Origin: Halolamina salifodinae | Lineage (GTDB): Archaea; Halobacteriota; Halobacteria; Halobacteriales; Haloferacaceae | Direction of reading: 5' to 3' | Assembly: GCF_017874235.1 (NCBI RefSeq) | Contig: NZ_JAGGLC010000004.1 | Coordinates: 62,001 to 126,000, forward strand | Length of the DNA: 64,000 nucleotides | Shown: positions 25,888 through 34,418 of the stretch, in pieces | Numbering within the stretch: the stretch's first letter is position 1 | Layout: each line of letters begins with the position of its first letter | Made by a program: the position numbers and the translations under genes | The notes under the pieces: generated by a model | Seen by the model: the letters and a program-made list of their open reading frames with translations, nothing else | Told to the model about the DNA's origin: nothing | Databases searched by the model: none

Positions 25888-27186
25888 TCAGCGCGGGAGT
25901 TTCTCGAGGTCGCCGTCGTGGCGGATGTACTCGACCGCGATACCCGTGATCGGCGCGTTCGAGGCCGCTGCGGCGTCGCGGGCGGCGTCGAGGTACGACT
26001 CAGCGATGGCGACGACCTCCCCGTAGGCCTCGGAATCACTGTCGGCGAGCAGGTACTCCGCGGTGACGGGGGTGAGCTGGCCCTCGCGCACGTCGGCCGC
26101 GAAGTCGTCGACATCGTCGAGCCAGATCTGGGCGCCGATGATCGAGAGCACGACCGCGCGCTCGAACTCCGGCGAGAGGTCGATGCCGGCCTCGCGGAAC
26201 ATCTCCACCATCCCGTGGTAGATGACGCCGACACGGCCGTACTGGGTGACGAGATACGGCAGATCGAGTTCGGCTTCCTCGAACAGCGCGGGCGGGTCGT
26301 CGAAGGCGGGGTGTTTGTACTCCTCGCGAAGCGCCTCGCGGGCGGCCGCGGCGTCGAGATCGTCGCGGTCGCTCTCGTCGGTTTCGATGGCGGCCTCCTC
26401 GACCGCCTCTGTCTCGGCCGCTGCGACGTCACCAGAACTCGCAGAGTTCTGGTTGGCAGCCGAGAACCATCGGTTCTCGGCGAGGGCGTCGGCCATTAAC
26501 TCTCGGAAATGCGGGTCCCGGTCCTGATGGGCTTCCGATCGGTCGACGGCGGCGTCGTACGCCGCCCGTACTTCGTCGGGGAACGCCGCGAACTGCTCCT
26601 GCACGGCGGCTTGCAGCACTTCTTGGGCGATGCTGGCGACGCGGGCGCGGTCCTCCGGCGCCAACTCGAAGTCGACGCCGAAGTCCTCGTACTCGCCGTC
26701 GTTGATCGCGTCGCGCATGTCGCCGTCGAGCAGGGCGACGACGACCAACTCCGCCACCTCGCGGGCGCGGCGGGTCTCGCGAACCAGTTCTACCGGGTCG
26801 GCCTCGGCGTCGGCGCGGCGCCGACGGAACTTCGAGATGGGGTCGGTCGCGCGCCGGCCCGAGACGGGGTCGATTCCGGGCGGCGCCGCGGCCGTCGCCC
26901 GCCGGTAGACGTGTGCCAACGTGAGTTCGACCGGGAGGGTGAGCTTGGTGTCGTAGGAGAACGCGACCGATTCGCGGCCGAACTCGTCGGCGAGTGCAGC
27001 CTCAACGTCGGCGTAGGCGTCCTCGACGATGCGTTCGATCTCGTCTTCGACGCGCTGTTGGAGACGGATCGCGGCGAGTTCGAGCGATCCGCCCGCCGCG
27101 TAGTGACTGAACACCGCGCGGGCGGGCGTCGGTAGCGCGTCGACGCCCGCGAGGCTGTCTGCGAGCCCACGGAGCGGTCCGGACAT
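25888..27186 (-). CDS. Unrecognised mostly helical protein carrying a palindromic in-frame insert
   Basis: 432 residues from ATG 27186. The sequence is acidic and looks all-helical. The C-terminal half has an Asp-rich motif IIGAQIWLDDVDDFAADVRE followed by GQLTPVTAEYLL, which recalls the second Asp-rich motif of class I isoprenoid synthases, but no clear first motif is seen, so this is only a hint. Residues about 236-254 (ENRWFSAANQNSASSGDV) come from the double-palindrome insert at 26425-26480. It is divergent from the GGGP-synthase-like gene; its ATG and an upstream ATG of that gene overlap as CATG. Confidence 0.7.
   Translation of the reverse strand: MSGPLRGLADSLAGVDALPTPARAVFSHYAAGGSLELAAIRLQQRVEDEIERIVEDAYADVEAALADEFGRESVAFSYDTKLTLPVELTLAHVYRRATAAAPPGIDPVSGRRATDPISKFRRRRADAEADPVELVRETRRAREVAELVVVALLDGDMRDAINDGEYEDFGVDFELAPEDRARVASIAQEVLQAAVQEQFAAFPDEVRAAYDAAVDRSEAHQDRDPHFRELMADALAENRWFSAANQNSASSGDVAAAETEAVEEAAIETDESDRDDLDAAAAREALREEYKHPAFDDPPALFEEAELDLPYLVTQYGRVGVIYHGMVEMFREAGIDLSPEFERAVVLSIIGAQIWLDDVDDFAADVREGQLTPVTAEYLLADSDSEAYGEVVAIAESYLDAARDAAAASNAPITGIAVEYIRHDGDLEKLPR
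26425..26480 (-). repeat. Double-palindrome coding insert, copy A
   Basis: 56 bp. Reading on the minus strand, hairpin 1 has 9-bp arms CCGAGAACC/GGTTCTCGG with loop GAT; after a 7-nt linker, hairpin 2 has arms CCAGAACTC/GAGTTCTGG with loop TGC; the unit ends TGACGTC. It is in frame in the host gene. Related copies lie at 38183-38234 and 53650-53705. Confidence 0.85.
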
Positions 27187-27271
27187 GCGTTTCCGTGGGC
27201 CGACCAGCGGTTTGAAGCTGTCCATCCCCGAACCGACCGGGTTTTTGCCGCCCGCGGGCGAGACGCAGTAT

Positions 27272-28534
27272 ATGCGACGGCATCTCGCGGCGCGGGGCGA
27301 GCGGGTCGCGGACCTCGCTCGGCTGCTCGCCCGGAGTGCGCTCGACACCAACCCGGTGCCCGACTGGGACCACGTCACGAAGGTCGACCCCGAGGCGGCC
27401 AAGAAGCTCCCGCTGCTCTACCCGCTCTGGCTCTCGGAGACCGACGCCGTCTCCGTCGGCGGATCGGCGGACGTGACGCCGGAAAACACCGCGGCGGCCT
27501 TTGACCTGCTCACGCCGCTCTCGACGCCGGTCTGTCACGAACCCAGCGGCGCCGACCACGTCACCAAGCAGAGCCACGAGGCTGCGGACCTGCTGCTCGT
27601 TCCGGAAGTGCTGAACGGCGATAGCGAGGCGCTCGTTGGCACCCTCGGCGCCGCCGTCGAGAGCGTTCGCGAGGACCTCGCGCCCGCCCTGATCGACGAG
27701 AAGGCGCCGTGGCTGCCGGGCAGCGTCGCCGACTGGCTGGCTAACGTCGCCACGTCGGCGCTGCTCGCGGACGCCGCCTTCGAGGCGTACATCGTCCAGA
27801 ACCCCGACAGCGCGGCGGCCCGCGAGGCCGGCGTCGGTTCCGAGGACGTGCTCTCGCCGGGCGAGGCCAAGCGCCGGGCGATGGCCGCGGACCGGCATCT
27901 GGAGTCGGAAATCCTCTATCTCGAGTACTCGGGCACGTTCGGCGACGACGAGGCCGTCGAGGCGCTCTCCCGGATGGACGACGCGCTGGTGCGCTCGCGG
28001 GTCTGGTACGGCGGCGGCCTCTCGAACGGCGAGGACGTGCAGGCGGTACGAGAAGCCGGCGCCGACACCGTCGTCGTCGGCGACGCGTTCCACCGCGTGG
28101 CCGAGCGCGAGGCCGAAATTCTACAAGCCGCTGAGGAGCGCCTCGACGCCGGCGCCGATCCCGAGACGATCCGCGAATGGGTCGACGACCGCGTGGCCCC
28201 GGACGGGCCGGGTGCGCGCTTCCTCTCGACGGTGCCGGGCGTCGACGACCCGCTTGCGCTGGCTTGCGAGTACACCGGCGCGACCGTCCGCGCGTGGCTC
28301 GAACTCCGTGATCGGCGGGAGCGAGCCAGCGAGCGCGACGAAGGGATTCCCGTCATCGACATCCAGCGCACCGCGCTCCGGGCCGCGCTGGCACCGGTCG
28401 TCGACGACCCCGACCGGCTAGCGGCGACGGTCGCCCGCGCGGCGCTCTCCGGGCGTGAGGAGGGAGTGGGCGACGGCTCTCGGGGGAGCGAACAGCTCAG
28501 CCTCTCGCTGTTCGACGGCGGAGCGTCACACTAA
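27272..28534 (+). CDS. Geranylgeranylglyceryl-phosphate-synthase-like protein with C-terminal extension
   Basis: 420 residues from ATG 27272 (an ATG at 27185 would add 29). GGGP synthase makes the first ether bond of archaeal lipids from GGPP and glycerol-1-phosphate. Family motifs in order: WDHVTKVDPE, TDAVSVGGSADVTPENT, LVPEVLNGDSEAL, EAYIVQNPDSAAA, LYLEYSGTFGD, WYGGGLSNGED and TVVVGDAFHR. Ordinary archaeal GGGPS is about 230-250 residues; here the N-terminus is longer and about 125 helical residues follow the barrel. It may be a paralogue with a changed role. It is transcribed away from the unknown gene at 25888-27186. Confidence 0.72.
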   Translation: MRRHLAARGERVADLARLLARSALDTNPVPDWDHVTKVDPEAAKKLPLLYPLWLSETDAVSVGGSADVTPENTAAAFDLLTPLSTPVCHEPSGADHVTKQSHEAADLLLVPEVLNGDSEALVGTLGAAVESVREDLAPALIDEKAPWLPGSVADWLANVATSALLADAAFEAYIVQNPDSAAAREAGVGSEDVLSPGEAKRRAMAADRHLESEILYLEYSGTFGDDEAVEALSRMDDALVRSRVWYGGGLSNGEDVQAVREAGADTVVVGDAFHRVAEREAEILQAAEERLDAGADPETIREWVDDRVAPDGPGARFLSTVPGVDDPLALACEYTGATVRAWLELRDRRERASERDEGIPVIDIQRTALRAALAPVVDDPDRLAATVARAALSGREEGVGDGSRGSEQLSLSLFDGGASH

Positions 28535-28561
28535 CGTACTCGCGGCTACCCACCAGCGAGT

Positions 28562-28738
28562 ATGGTCGAACCAGCGGAAGCCGGATTCGTGCTCGGGTCG
28601 GGACTGCTCGCGTGGGTCGCGGTCGTCACGGCGACCGACGGCTGGAGCGAGCCAGTGATCGCTGTCTGGGCCGCGTTCATCAGCCTCGGCGTCGCCGGCG
28701 CGTTCCTGGCGGCCGAGGCGTTCGAACTGCCGGTCTGA
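28562..28738 (+). CDS. Small membrane protein
   Basis: 58 residues from ATG. Two hydrophobic helices (FVLGSGLLAWVAVVTA and VIAVWAAFISLGVAGAFLAA) are separated by an acidic turn, with almost no soluble part. It lies 27 nt after the GGGPS-like gene and 60 nt before the uridine kinase gene on the same strand, so it may share a transcript. Codon composition fits the neighbours. Family not recognised. Confidence 0.6.
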   Translation: MVEPAEAGFVLGSGLLAWVAVVTATDGWSEPVIAVWAAFISLGVAGAFLAAEAFELPV

Positions 28739-28798
28739 GCCCGCAGCAGCGCGGCGGAAACAGCAGTTTGAAACGCGACGCTCACTTCGGATCGGTCG

Positions 28799-29488
28799 AT
28801 GACTATCCCCTCGTTCGTGGTCGGCATCGCCGGCGGCACCGGCGCCGGCAAGACCACGGTCTCCCGACTCATCACCGAGAGCGTCGGGGAGTCCGTGACA
28901 CGGATCCCACTCGACAACTACTACGAGGATCTGAGCCACCTCGACATGGAAGCGCGCCAGGAGGTCAACTACGACCACCCGGAGGCGTTCGAGTGGGAGC
29001 TACTCCGTGACCATCTGCGCGCGCTCTCGGAGGGGCAGGCAGTGGAGATGCCCCAGTACGACTTCGAGATCCACAACCGCAAGGACGAGCGCGTGACGGT
29101 GCTCCCGACCGACGTGATCATCGTCGAAGGAATTCTTTCCCTGTACGACGAGGCGATCAACGACATGCTCGATCTGCGGCTCTACGTCGAGACGGACGCC
29201 GACGTGCGGATCCTCCGACGGATCAAGCGCGACGTGATCCAACGCGGCCGCGAACTGGAGGACGTGATCGACCAGTATCTCTCGACGGTGAAGCCGATGC
29301 ACGAGCAGTTCATCGAACCGACGAAGAAACACGCCGACCTGATCATCCCCGAGGGGGCCAACTCCGTGGCGGTGAACCTGCTCGAGGAGAAGATCCAGGC
29401 CGAAATCGAGGGCGAGGGGACCCGGACGTGGGAGCGCGGGTCAATCGAACAGCAGTTGGGCGAGCGGATGTCCTTAGAGGAGGAGTAA
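28799..29488 (+). CDS. udk: Uridine kinase
   Basis: 229 residues. It phosphorylates uridine and cytidine to the monophosphates in pyrimidine salvage. The Walker A loop GIAGGTGAGKTTVSRLI is at the N-terminus, PLDNYYEDLSHLDMEARQEV is the nucleoside-binding DNYY segment, and VIIVEGILSLYDE is the Walker B region; RIKRDVIQRGRELEDVIDQY forms the lid. The length is near that of bacterial udk, with a short acidic C-terminal tail. Confidence 0.95.
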   Translation: MTIPSFVVGIAGGTGAGKTTVSRLITESVGESVTRIPLDNYYEDLSHLDMEARQEVNYDHPEAFEWELLRDHLRALSEGQAVEMPQYDFEIHNRKDERVTVLPTDVIIVEGILSLYDEAINDMLDLRLYVETDADVRILRRIKRDVIQRGRELEDVIDQYLSTVKPMHEQFIEPTKKHADLIIPEGANSVAVNLLEEKIQAEIEGEGTRTWERGSIEQQLGERMSLEEE

Positions 29489-29521
29489 CGTAGTCGCGGC
29501 GCCGGTCCGGTCAGCGGTTTC

Positions 29522-30313
29522 TCACACCCGATGCGTCAGGCGATCCCGGACCGCGCGCTGACAGTCAGCCAGCAGGTCGTAGAGCCGCGTGAGCGTCGAC
29601 AGCACCGGGTAGACGACCGGGAACGGCTGGTAGAGATAACGCACCAGCGAACGGTGGCTCACGTCGGCGGCCGCGTTCCGGCCAGTCGTTCGGTGCAGGA
29701 GCGCCTGTCGCTCGGCGAGCAGGCGCTCACACCGTTCCCGGTACTCTGTGAGGCGGTCGTGGCGCTCGTGCAGCGTCTCGAACCCAAACGACGACAGCGG
29801 CGTCTCCTCGGCCATCGTCATCCAGTCGGTGATCGCACCCACTGTCTCGCCGACAGCCTCGAGCGACTTAGCCTCGCTTTCGAGCGAGTCAGTCGTCGCG
29901 TCGATGCCGCACCGGCGGTCGTGGACCGCCGAGAGCACTGCCCGCTTGGTCCGGGGCGTGAACACTGGGTCGGTCGTCGGCGCCACCGCCAGCGCGACCC
30001 CGTCCCCGAGCTCCTCGCGGATCGTCTCCAGTAACGGCTCGTCGTTGCCGATGTCGTCGACGCTGTAGGGCCGAACTGTCTCCGCGAACGCCTCCCGGAC
30101 CTTCGCGCATGCCGAATCACCCGTGTCGCCGCCGGTCCGGGCTGCCACAGCGCCGAGCGCAGTCCCGCTGCCTCCCATCGCCGGGCGAGCCTCGGTCGCC
30201 GACAGCGACTCGACGCGGCGGCGGAACCGCCCGTAGGCCGCACGCTCCTCCGCGAGCGCTTCGCGTTCCCGCTCGACGGTCTCCAGGGCGCTGTCGACGT
30301 GAGTCTCGATCAC
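29522..30313 (-). CDS. Haloarchaeal helical protein (DUF7260-like)
   Basis: 263 residues from a GTG that overlaps the stop of the upstream gene (GTGA, 4 bp). The long helical N-terminus ETHVDSALETVEREREALAE suggests a coiled coil, and the rest is helical with a Cys pair (CERLLAE, DCQRAV). It resembles the haloarchaeal DUF7260 group, known only as conserved hypothetical proteins. It is the second gene of an operon behind a DtxR-type operator, which suggests control by iron or manganese. Confidence 0.65.
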   Translation of the reverse strand: MIETHVDSALETVEREREALAEERAAYGRFRRRVESLSATEARPAMGGSGTALGAVAARTGGDTGDSACAKVREAFAETVRPYSVDDIGNDEPLLETIREELGDGVALAVAPTTDPVFTPRTKRAVLSAVHDRRCGIDATTDSLESEAKSLEAVGETVGAITDWMTMAEETPLSSFGFETLHERHDRLTEYRERCERLLAERQALLHRTTGRNAAADVSHRSLVRYLYQPFPVVYPVLSTLTRLYDLLADCQRAVRDRLTHRV

Positions 30314-30612
30314 CGGCCCACCCCGGGTTTCGACCCGTCGGCGCCCGGCGAACTGTCCACGCCCCCAGTCCCGGGCGTCTGTGAGACGACGATGTCGTAC
30401 TGCGGAAGGGCGGGGTCGTAGTTCCGGAGCGCCGCGCGGTACTCCTCGGTCACGCGCGCTGCTCGACGGGCCGCCGTACGGCTCTCGAACCGACAGGTGT
30501 CGGCCGGCACGGGTCGGTCGCCGTAGCGCCCACAGATCAGGTAGTACTCCCCGCGGTCGCTCGCGAGCGCCTCGATACGCTCCCGAAGGCGACAGAGCCG
30601 TCTTTCGGTCAT
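30310..30612 (-). CDS. Small haloarchaeal protein (DUF7552-like)
   Basis: 100 residues from ATG 30612; an upstream start at 30633 would add seven residues. The core YYLICGRYGDRPVPADTCRF and ESRTAARRAARVTEEYRAAL matches the haloarchaeal DUF7552 type as I remember it; function unknown. It is the first gene of a two-gene operon and lies about 110 nt downstream of the promoter with DtxR-type sites. Confidence 0.65.
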   Translation of the reverse strand: MTERRLCRLRERIEALASDRGEYYLICGRYGDRPVPADTCRFESRTAARRAARVTEEYRAALRNYDPALPQYDIVVSQTPGTGGVDSSPGADGSKPGVGR

Positions 30613-30729
30613 CGGCCCACCTCGCGCCGACACCGGACCGGCTCCCCGGCCGAGTCACGTCGGGGGCGGCCGCCCCGGGACCCGGTTCCGCGCCACGATC
30701 CGTTTCGGCTGTCTGTGGTTCGCATACTA

Positions 30730-30781
30730 TTTAGGCTGGCCTAAACCCATATAGTCGTTATGGCTTTTCGGCCAGCCTAAA
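30730..30781 (-). promoter_or_regulatory. Promoter with two DtxR/SirR-type operator sites
   Basis: Site 1 (30730-30745) is TTTAGGCTGGCCTAAA. Site 2 (30766-30781), read on the minus strand, is TTTAGGCTGGCCGAAA. The arms TTAGGC/GCCTAA match the binding pattern of DtxR/IdeR/SirR metalloregulators, represented in haloarchaea by proteins such as Idr1/Idr2. An AT-rich stretch that could hold the TATA box lies between the sites. The only gene pair positioned to be controlled is 30612 to 29522 on the minus strand. Confidence 0.7.
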
Positions 30782-30838
30782 ACTGAGCAATCGCGAGGGG
30801 CGGGGCTCCGAGCCAAGCGTCGACGGGGAGAGAGCTGA

Positions 30839-31162
30839 TCAGGCGTCGACGAACTGCTCGGCGCCCTCGTAGAACCAGTAGCCGTTCTCGCGCATCGTCT
30901 CGCCGAGCGTCTGGTGGAACTCGACGAAGTCCTCGAACTCGTCTTGTCCGACGTGTTCGAAGATCTCCGCGACCGAGACGACCTGCTCGTGGCTGATCCG
31001 GACCGGGTCGTCGCCGAACTCCTCGACGTACTCCGCGGCCGAGAGCGGGAAGTCCTCCTCCTCGTCGATCTTCTTTGCGAGCACCGCGTGCCCGTACTTG
31101 CGCCGGCCTTCGCTGCCCTGTTCGCCGTCCGGGTCGTGGGGCCAGTCGTCGACGTCGCTCAT
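30839..31162 (-). CDS. DUF5785-family protein
   Basis: 107 residues, strongly acidic. The beginning DWPHDPDGEQGSEGRRKYGH and the core LAKKIDEEEDFPLSAAEYVE match the haloarchaeal DUF5785 family, small soluble proteins of unknown function. No metal or catalytic motif is evident. It is a single gene between the DtxR-type promoter and the large surface protein. Confidence 0.8.
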   Translation of the reverse strand: MSDVDDWPHDPDGEQGSEGRRKYGHAVLAKKIDEEEDFPLSAAEYVEEFGDDPVRISHEQVVSVAEIFEHVGQDEFEDFVEFHQTLGETMRENGYWFYEGAEQFVDA

Positions 31163-31218
31163 TAGTCGAGCGTTCGCCCGACCGGCCCAAAGCCTTTGCG
31201 TTCGACGCGGTGTGCTCG

Positions 31219-34164
31219 CTACTCGTCCTGCCGGAGCGTGAGCAGCGCCAACAGGAGCAACAGCACCGCCAGCAGCGAGCCGACGACGGAACTCGGAGTG
31301 CCGAGCGTGGTCCGGCGCTCTGCCACCGTTGCTTCCTCGTCCGCGGTCCGGGTCGGCCGCGGCGTCGCCCGGGCCGTGACGGTCGCCGTCGCGGTGTCGG
31401 TCGGCGTGACCGTCGGCGTCTGCGTCACCTCACCGGTGTCACTGCCCGGCGGGGTAGCGGTCTCCTCGGACGTGTTCGGGGTAGCCGTCGGGGTGGCAGT
31501 GGGTGTTGCGGTCGGCGTCGATGACGGCGACAATGCCGGGACAGAACCGGGGTTCGACGTTGGCGTCGAGGTGGGAGCCGGGGTTGCTGTTGGGGTCGGC
31601 GTTGGGGTTGCTGTCGGGGTTGCTGTCGGGGTCGGCGTCGGGGTTGCTGTCGGGGTTGCTGTCGGGGTCGGCGTCGGGGTTGGCGTCGGGGTTGCTGTCG
31701 GGGTCGGCGTCGGGGTTGGAGTCGGGGTTGCTGCCGGGGTTGGAGTCGGGGTTGGCGTCGGCGTCGTCTTCGTCGACTCTTCGACAGTCACGTTCACCGT
31801 CTCACTCTCCGTGTTGCCCGCCGCGTCGGTGGCGGCGTATTGGATCGCGTACTCGCCGGGGGTGTCGTAGCTCCCACTCCAACTGTCGCCGGTGCTGTCC
31901 GGCGCGCCCTCGGCGGTCCAGCGCTGTGACACCACCCGCGTCACGTTGTCGCTCGCGTCGGCCGAGAGCGTGACCGTCGTCCCGGTTGTGACGGTCATAT
32001 CGTCGCTGACCGTGACGGCCGGGGGCGCAGTGTCGAGCGTGATTTCGTTCGTCGTCGCGGTATCGTCGTTCCCCTGGCCGTCGATAGCCGTCACCGTGAC
32101 CGCGTGGGGACCCTGGCTGCCGTTTCCCACATCGACGGTCGCCGCGTAGTCGGCGTCGTCGCCCGCCGCGAGGTCGACGGTGCCGGCGCCGAACGCCGAG
32201 AGATCCGCCCGGACCGCGTTCACGTCGCCGGAGACGTTCGCGGCCACGCGCAGGCGGTCGGACTCGTTGACCACGGCGTTGCCGTCGGTCGCGTCGGTCA
32301 GCGTGGCGTTAAGCAGCGTTGGCGTCCGGTCGTCCAGCGTCGCGTTGGCCGTGAGGTTCTCGTCGTCGACGCGGCCGTCCGCCGCGGTCGCGCTGTCGAG
32401 GGTGAGCGTCCAGTTCCCGTCGGTGCTCACGTTCAGCGTGGTCTCGTAGCGGTACGGATCGGTTCCGACCTCGTCGAACGCGCTGAAGGAGACCGACTCG
32501 TTGCTCGGGCCGGAGAGCGAGAGGGAGGCGCCCGTCACGTCGTGGGTCGCCGAGAACCCGGCCGAGAGGTTCCCGTCCGCGGTCGTCGACAACGTGAGGT
32601 TGTACGCGTCGAACGGCGGGACGTACGCGTCGTCGGTCAGGTTTTCGTCGTCGACGCGCCCGTCCTCGGCGGTCGCGCTGTCGAGCGTGACGGTGTAGTT
32701 ACCGCCCGTCGCGTTCTCGGCGGTGGCGGTGTAGACGTACGGCGCCGAGGAGTCGTTCGTGGTGAAGTCGCTCCCGTCGAGCGTGACGTCGCCCGACCCA
32801 TTGACGACCATGTCGACGCCGTCTGTCGGGTGGGTCGCGTTGAACTGTACCTGGAGTGCGCCGGGGTCGGCGGTGGCGTTCAGCGCGGTGACGTTGTACG
32901 GCTCTTTCACCGTGGCGTTGTCCGTCTTGTCGCTCGTGGTTTCGTCGCCGTCGACTGAGCGTGCGTGGTCGACGCTCGCGGTGTACTCGCCCGTCTCGTT
33001 GGGCCGGTAGGTCGTGGTGTAGTTCCACGAGCCCCCGGACTCGGTCGCGTTGAACGCCGAGAGCGTGAAGTTTCGCGAGTCGGGCCCGGAGACGGTGACT
33101 GATAGTTCCTCGGCCTGCTCGCTTAGCTGTACCGTGAGGGTGAGGTTCCGTGGGTCGCTCTGGAGGTCGACCGTCTCTACGACGAGCGGCTCGTCGGGGG
33201 GGTTTATCCACGCGACGCCCGCTTCGTCTGTCGTATGGAGGTTTTGGCCGTCTTCGTCCGTCAGTGTGACGAGGTTCCCGCCGCCCATCGTTGCGTACTT
33301 CAGGGTTTTACTGTCGGCGTAGACGAACTCTAAGCCGTCCGTGGTATCGAGTTCGACGCCCGCGACGGGACTCTTGTCTATCCCCCCGCTTGCGATGGTC
33401 TCGGTCGTTCCGTCGGCGTTGACCAGCACCATGTTGCTGCCGTCGGTAATTGGCGTCTCGGCGACGCTGTCGCCGTCGAAGTCACGCGGCGCGCCCACGC
33501 CGAGACCGCCGCTGTTGGAGCCGATATCGCTGGTGTAAAACAGCTGTACGTCGCCCCCGGACTCGTTGTAATAACGTAGCCCCGTCGAGGTACCGACGAA
33601 CACGAGTTCGTCGACGCCGTCGCCAGTCACATCAGCGACACCGAGCGCGGCCGTCGCGTCAGCGCCGTTCGCAACGCCGCCCGTCGTGCCGCTGGCGTTT
33701 ACCCACCGGAGTTTGTTGTTTGAGTCGGCGTAGTACAAGCGCGACGTGCCGTCGCCGTCGAGGTCACCGATGGCCATCTTCGTCGTCGTCGAACTGGCGC
33801 TGTTGCTTAGAACCGTCTTCTCGCCCGTCCGGTCGACCACGCCAAGGGTCCCGTCGCTGGTCACGTACGGCACCTCGACGGCCCCGTCGCCGTCGAACTC
33901 GGCGCCATGCCCGACGATCTTCGCCGAGACGCCCGTGTCGATCTGGCTGCCGTTGGCCGTCGACAGCATGACAGTGCCCGAGTTTTGGCCGACGTAGCCG
34001 AAAGTCACAGTCGCGTTGGCGGGCCTGTCGGCGCCCGATGGCGCTGTGGCTGTTTCGAACCCTGTCTCCCCCGTCTCGCCGACGGCGCCACCCACCGCCC
34101 CCGCGGTGATGACGGCTAGCGCCATGGCTACCGCTACGGACGTTGACAGCTTACCGTGTCCCAT
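31219..34164 (-). CDS. Large surface protein: FG-GAP-like region, Ig-like repeats, Thr-Pro stalk, C-terminal membrane anchor
   Basis: 981 residues. A signal peptide (about 1-29, STSVAVAMALAVITAGAVGG) leads to a region of FG-GAP/VCBS-like repeats (GDLDGDGTSRLYYAD, ADVTGDGVDELVFVG, about 90-310), then Ig-like beta domains (about 330-790), two of which share the stretch TLDSATAxDGRVDDENLT. Next comes a Thr/Pro/Ala stalk of nearly pure TPTPTPTATP (about 800-900) and finally a membrane helix SLLAVLLLLLALLTL with a short charged tail. There are many N-glycosylation sequons. It is probably an adhesin-like or scaffold protein outside the cell. It lacks a PGF-CTERM signal. Confidence 0.8.
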   Translation of the reverse strand: MGHGKLSTSVAVAMALAVITAGAVGGAVGETGETGFETATAPSGADRPANATVTFGYVGQNSGTVMLSTANGSQIDTGVSAKIVGHGAEFDGDGAVEVPYVTSDGTLGVVDRTGEKTVLSNSASSTTTKMAIGDLDGDGTSRLYYADSNNKLRWVNASGTTGGVANGADATAALGVADVTGDGVDELVFVGTSTGLRYYNESGGDVQLFYTSDIGSNSGGLGVGAPRDFDGDSVAETPITDGSNMVLVNADGTTETIASGGIDKSPVAGVELDTTDGLEFVYADSKTLKYATMGGGNLVTLTDEDGQNLHTTDEAGVAWINPPDEPLVVETVDLQSDPRNLTLTVQLSEQAEELSVTVSGPDSRNFTLSAFNATESGGSWNYTTTYRPNETGEYTASVDHARSVDGDETTSDKTDNATVKEPYNVTALNATADPGALQVQFNATHPTDGVDMVVNGSGDVTLDGSDFTTNDSSAPYVYTATAENATGGNYTVTLDSATAEDGRVDDENLTDDAYVPPFDAYNLTLSTTADGNLSAGFSATHDVTGASLSLSGPSNESVSFSAFDEVGTDPYRYETTLNVSTDGNWTLTLDSATAADGRVDDENLTANATLDDRTPTLLNATLTDATDGNAVVNESDRLRVAANVSGDVNAVRADLSAFGAGTVDLAAGDDADYAATVDVGNGSQGPHAVTVTAIDGQGNDDTATTNEITLDTAPPAVTVSDDMTVTTGTTVTLSADASDNVTRVVSQRWTAEGAPDSTGDSWSGSYDTPGEYAIQYAATDAAGNTESETVNVTVEESTKTTPTPTPTPTPAATPTPTPTPTPTATPTPTPTPTPTATPTATPTPTPTATPTATPTPTPTATPAPTSTPTSNPGSVPALSPSSTPTATPTATPTATPNTSEETATPPGSDTGEVTQTPTVTPTDTATATVTARATPRPTRTADEEATVAERRTTLGTPSSVVGSLLAVLLLLLALLTLRQDE
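31570..31770 (-). repeat. Low-complexity repeat encoding the Thr-Pro stalk
   Basis: Tandem near-copies of a short GGGGTTGCTGTC/GGGGTCGGCGTC motif on the plus strand encode alternating ATPT and TPTP units. Third-position changes (ACC/ACA/GCA) keep the protein repeat while breaking DNA identity. Length change by slippage is likely. Confidence 0.75.
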
Positions 34165-34283
34165 ATCCCGTATTGAAGAACGCGACAGCGACGGATAAAA
34201 ATCGGGCCCGATTAACGCTGTTCGAAAATCCCACAGTAGCGAGCTACCGGGAGCCGTCGCTTCTCACTATCGTTCGAAGACGA

Positions 34284-34365
34284 CGGTGGGACTGGGATTC
34301 GAACCCAGGAGGCTTGCGCCACCGGTTTTCAAGACCGGCGCAATAGGCCACTCTGCCATCCCACC
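34284..34365 (-). tRNA. tRNA-Ser (anticodon TGA)
   Basis: 82 nt on the minus strand. The acceptor stem is GGTGGGA/TCCCACC with discriminator G, as expected for serine tRNAs. The anticodon stem-loop contains CTTGAAA (TGA), and a long variable arm GGTGGCGCAAGCC is present. T-arm CTGGG TTCGAAT CCCAG. No intron seen. Confidence 0.95.
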
Positions 34366-34418
34366 GCGACGACCCAGGTTTCTCGCCCCGATGGGTTGAA
34401 GCTACCGCTCTCGGGCGG

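Noticed and set aside
31196..31870. Plus-strand frame coding for a glycine/valine repeat protein
   Set aside because: It is the complement of the Thr-Pro stalk; the minus-strand frame has a signal peptide, domains and an anchor.
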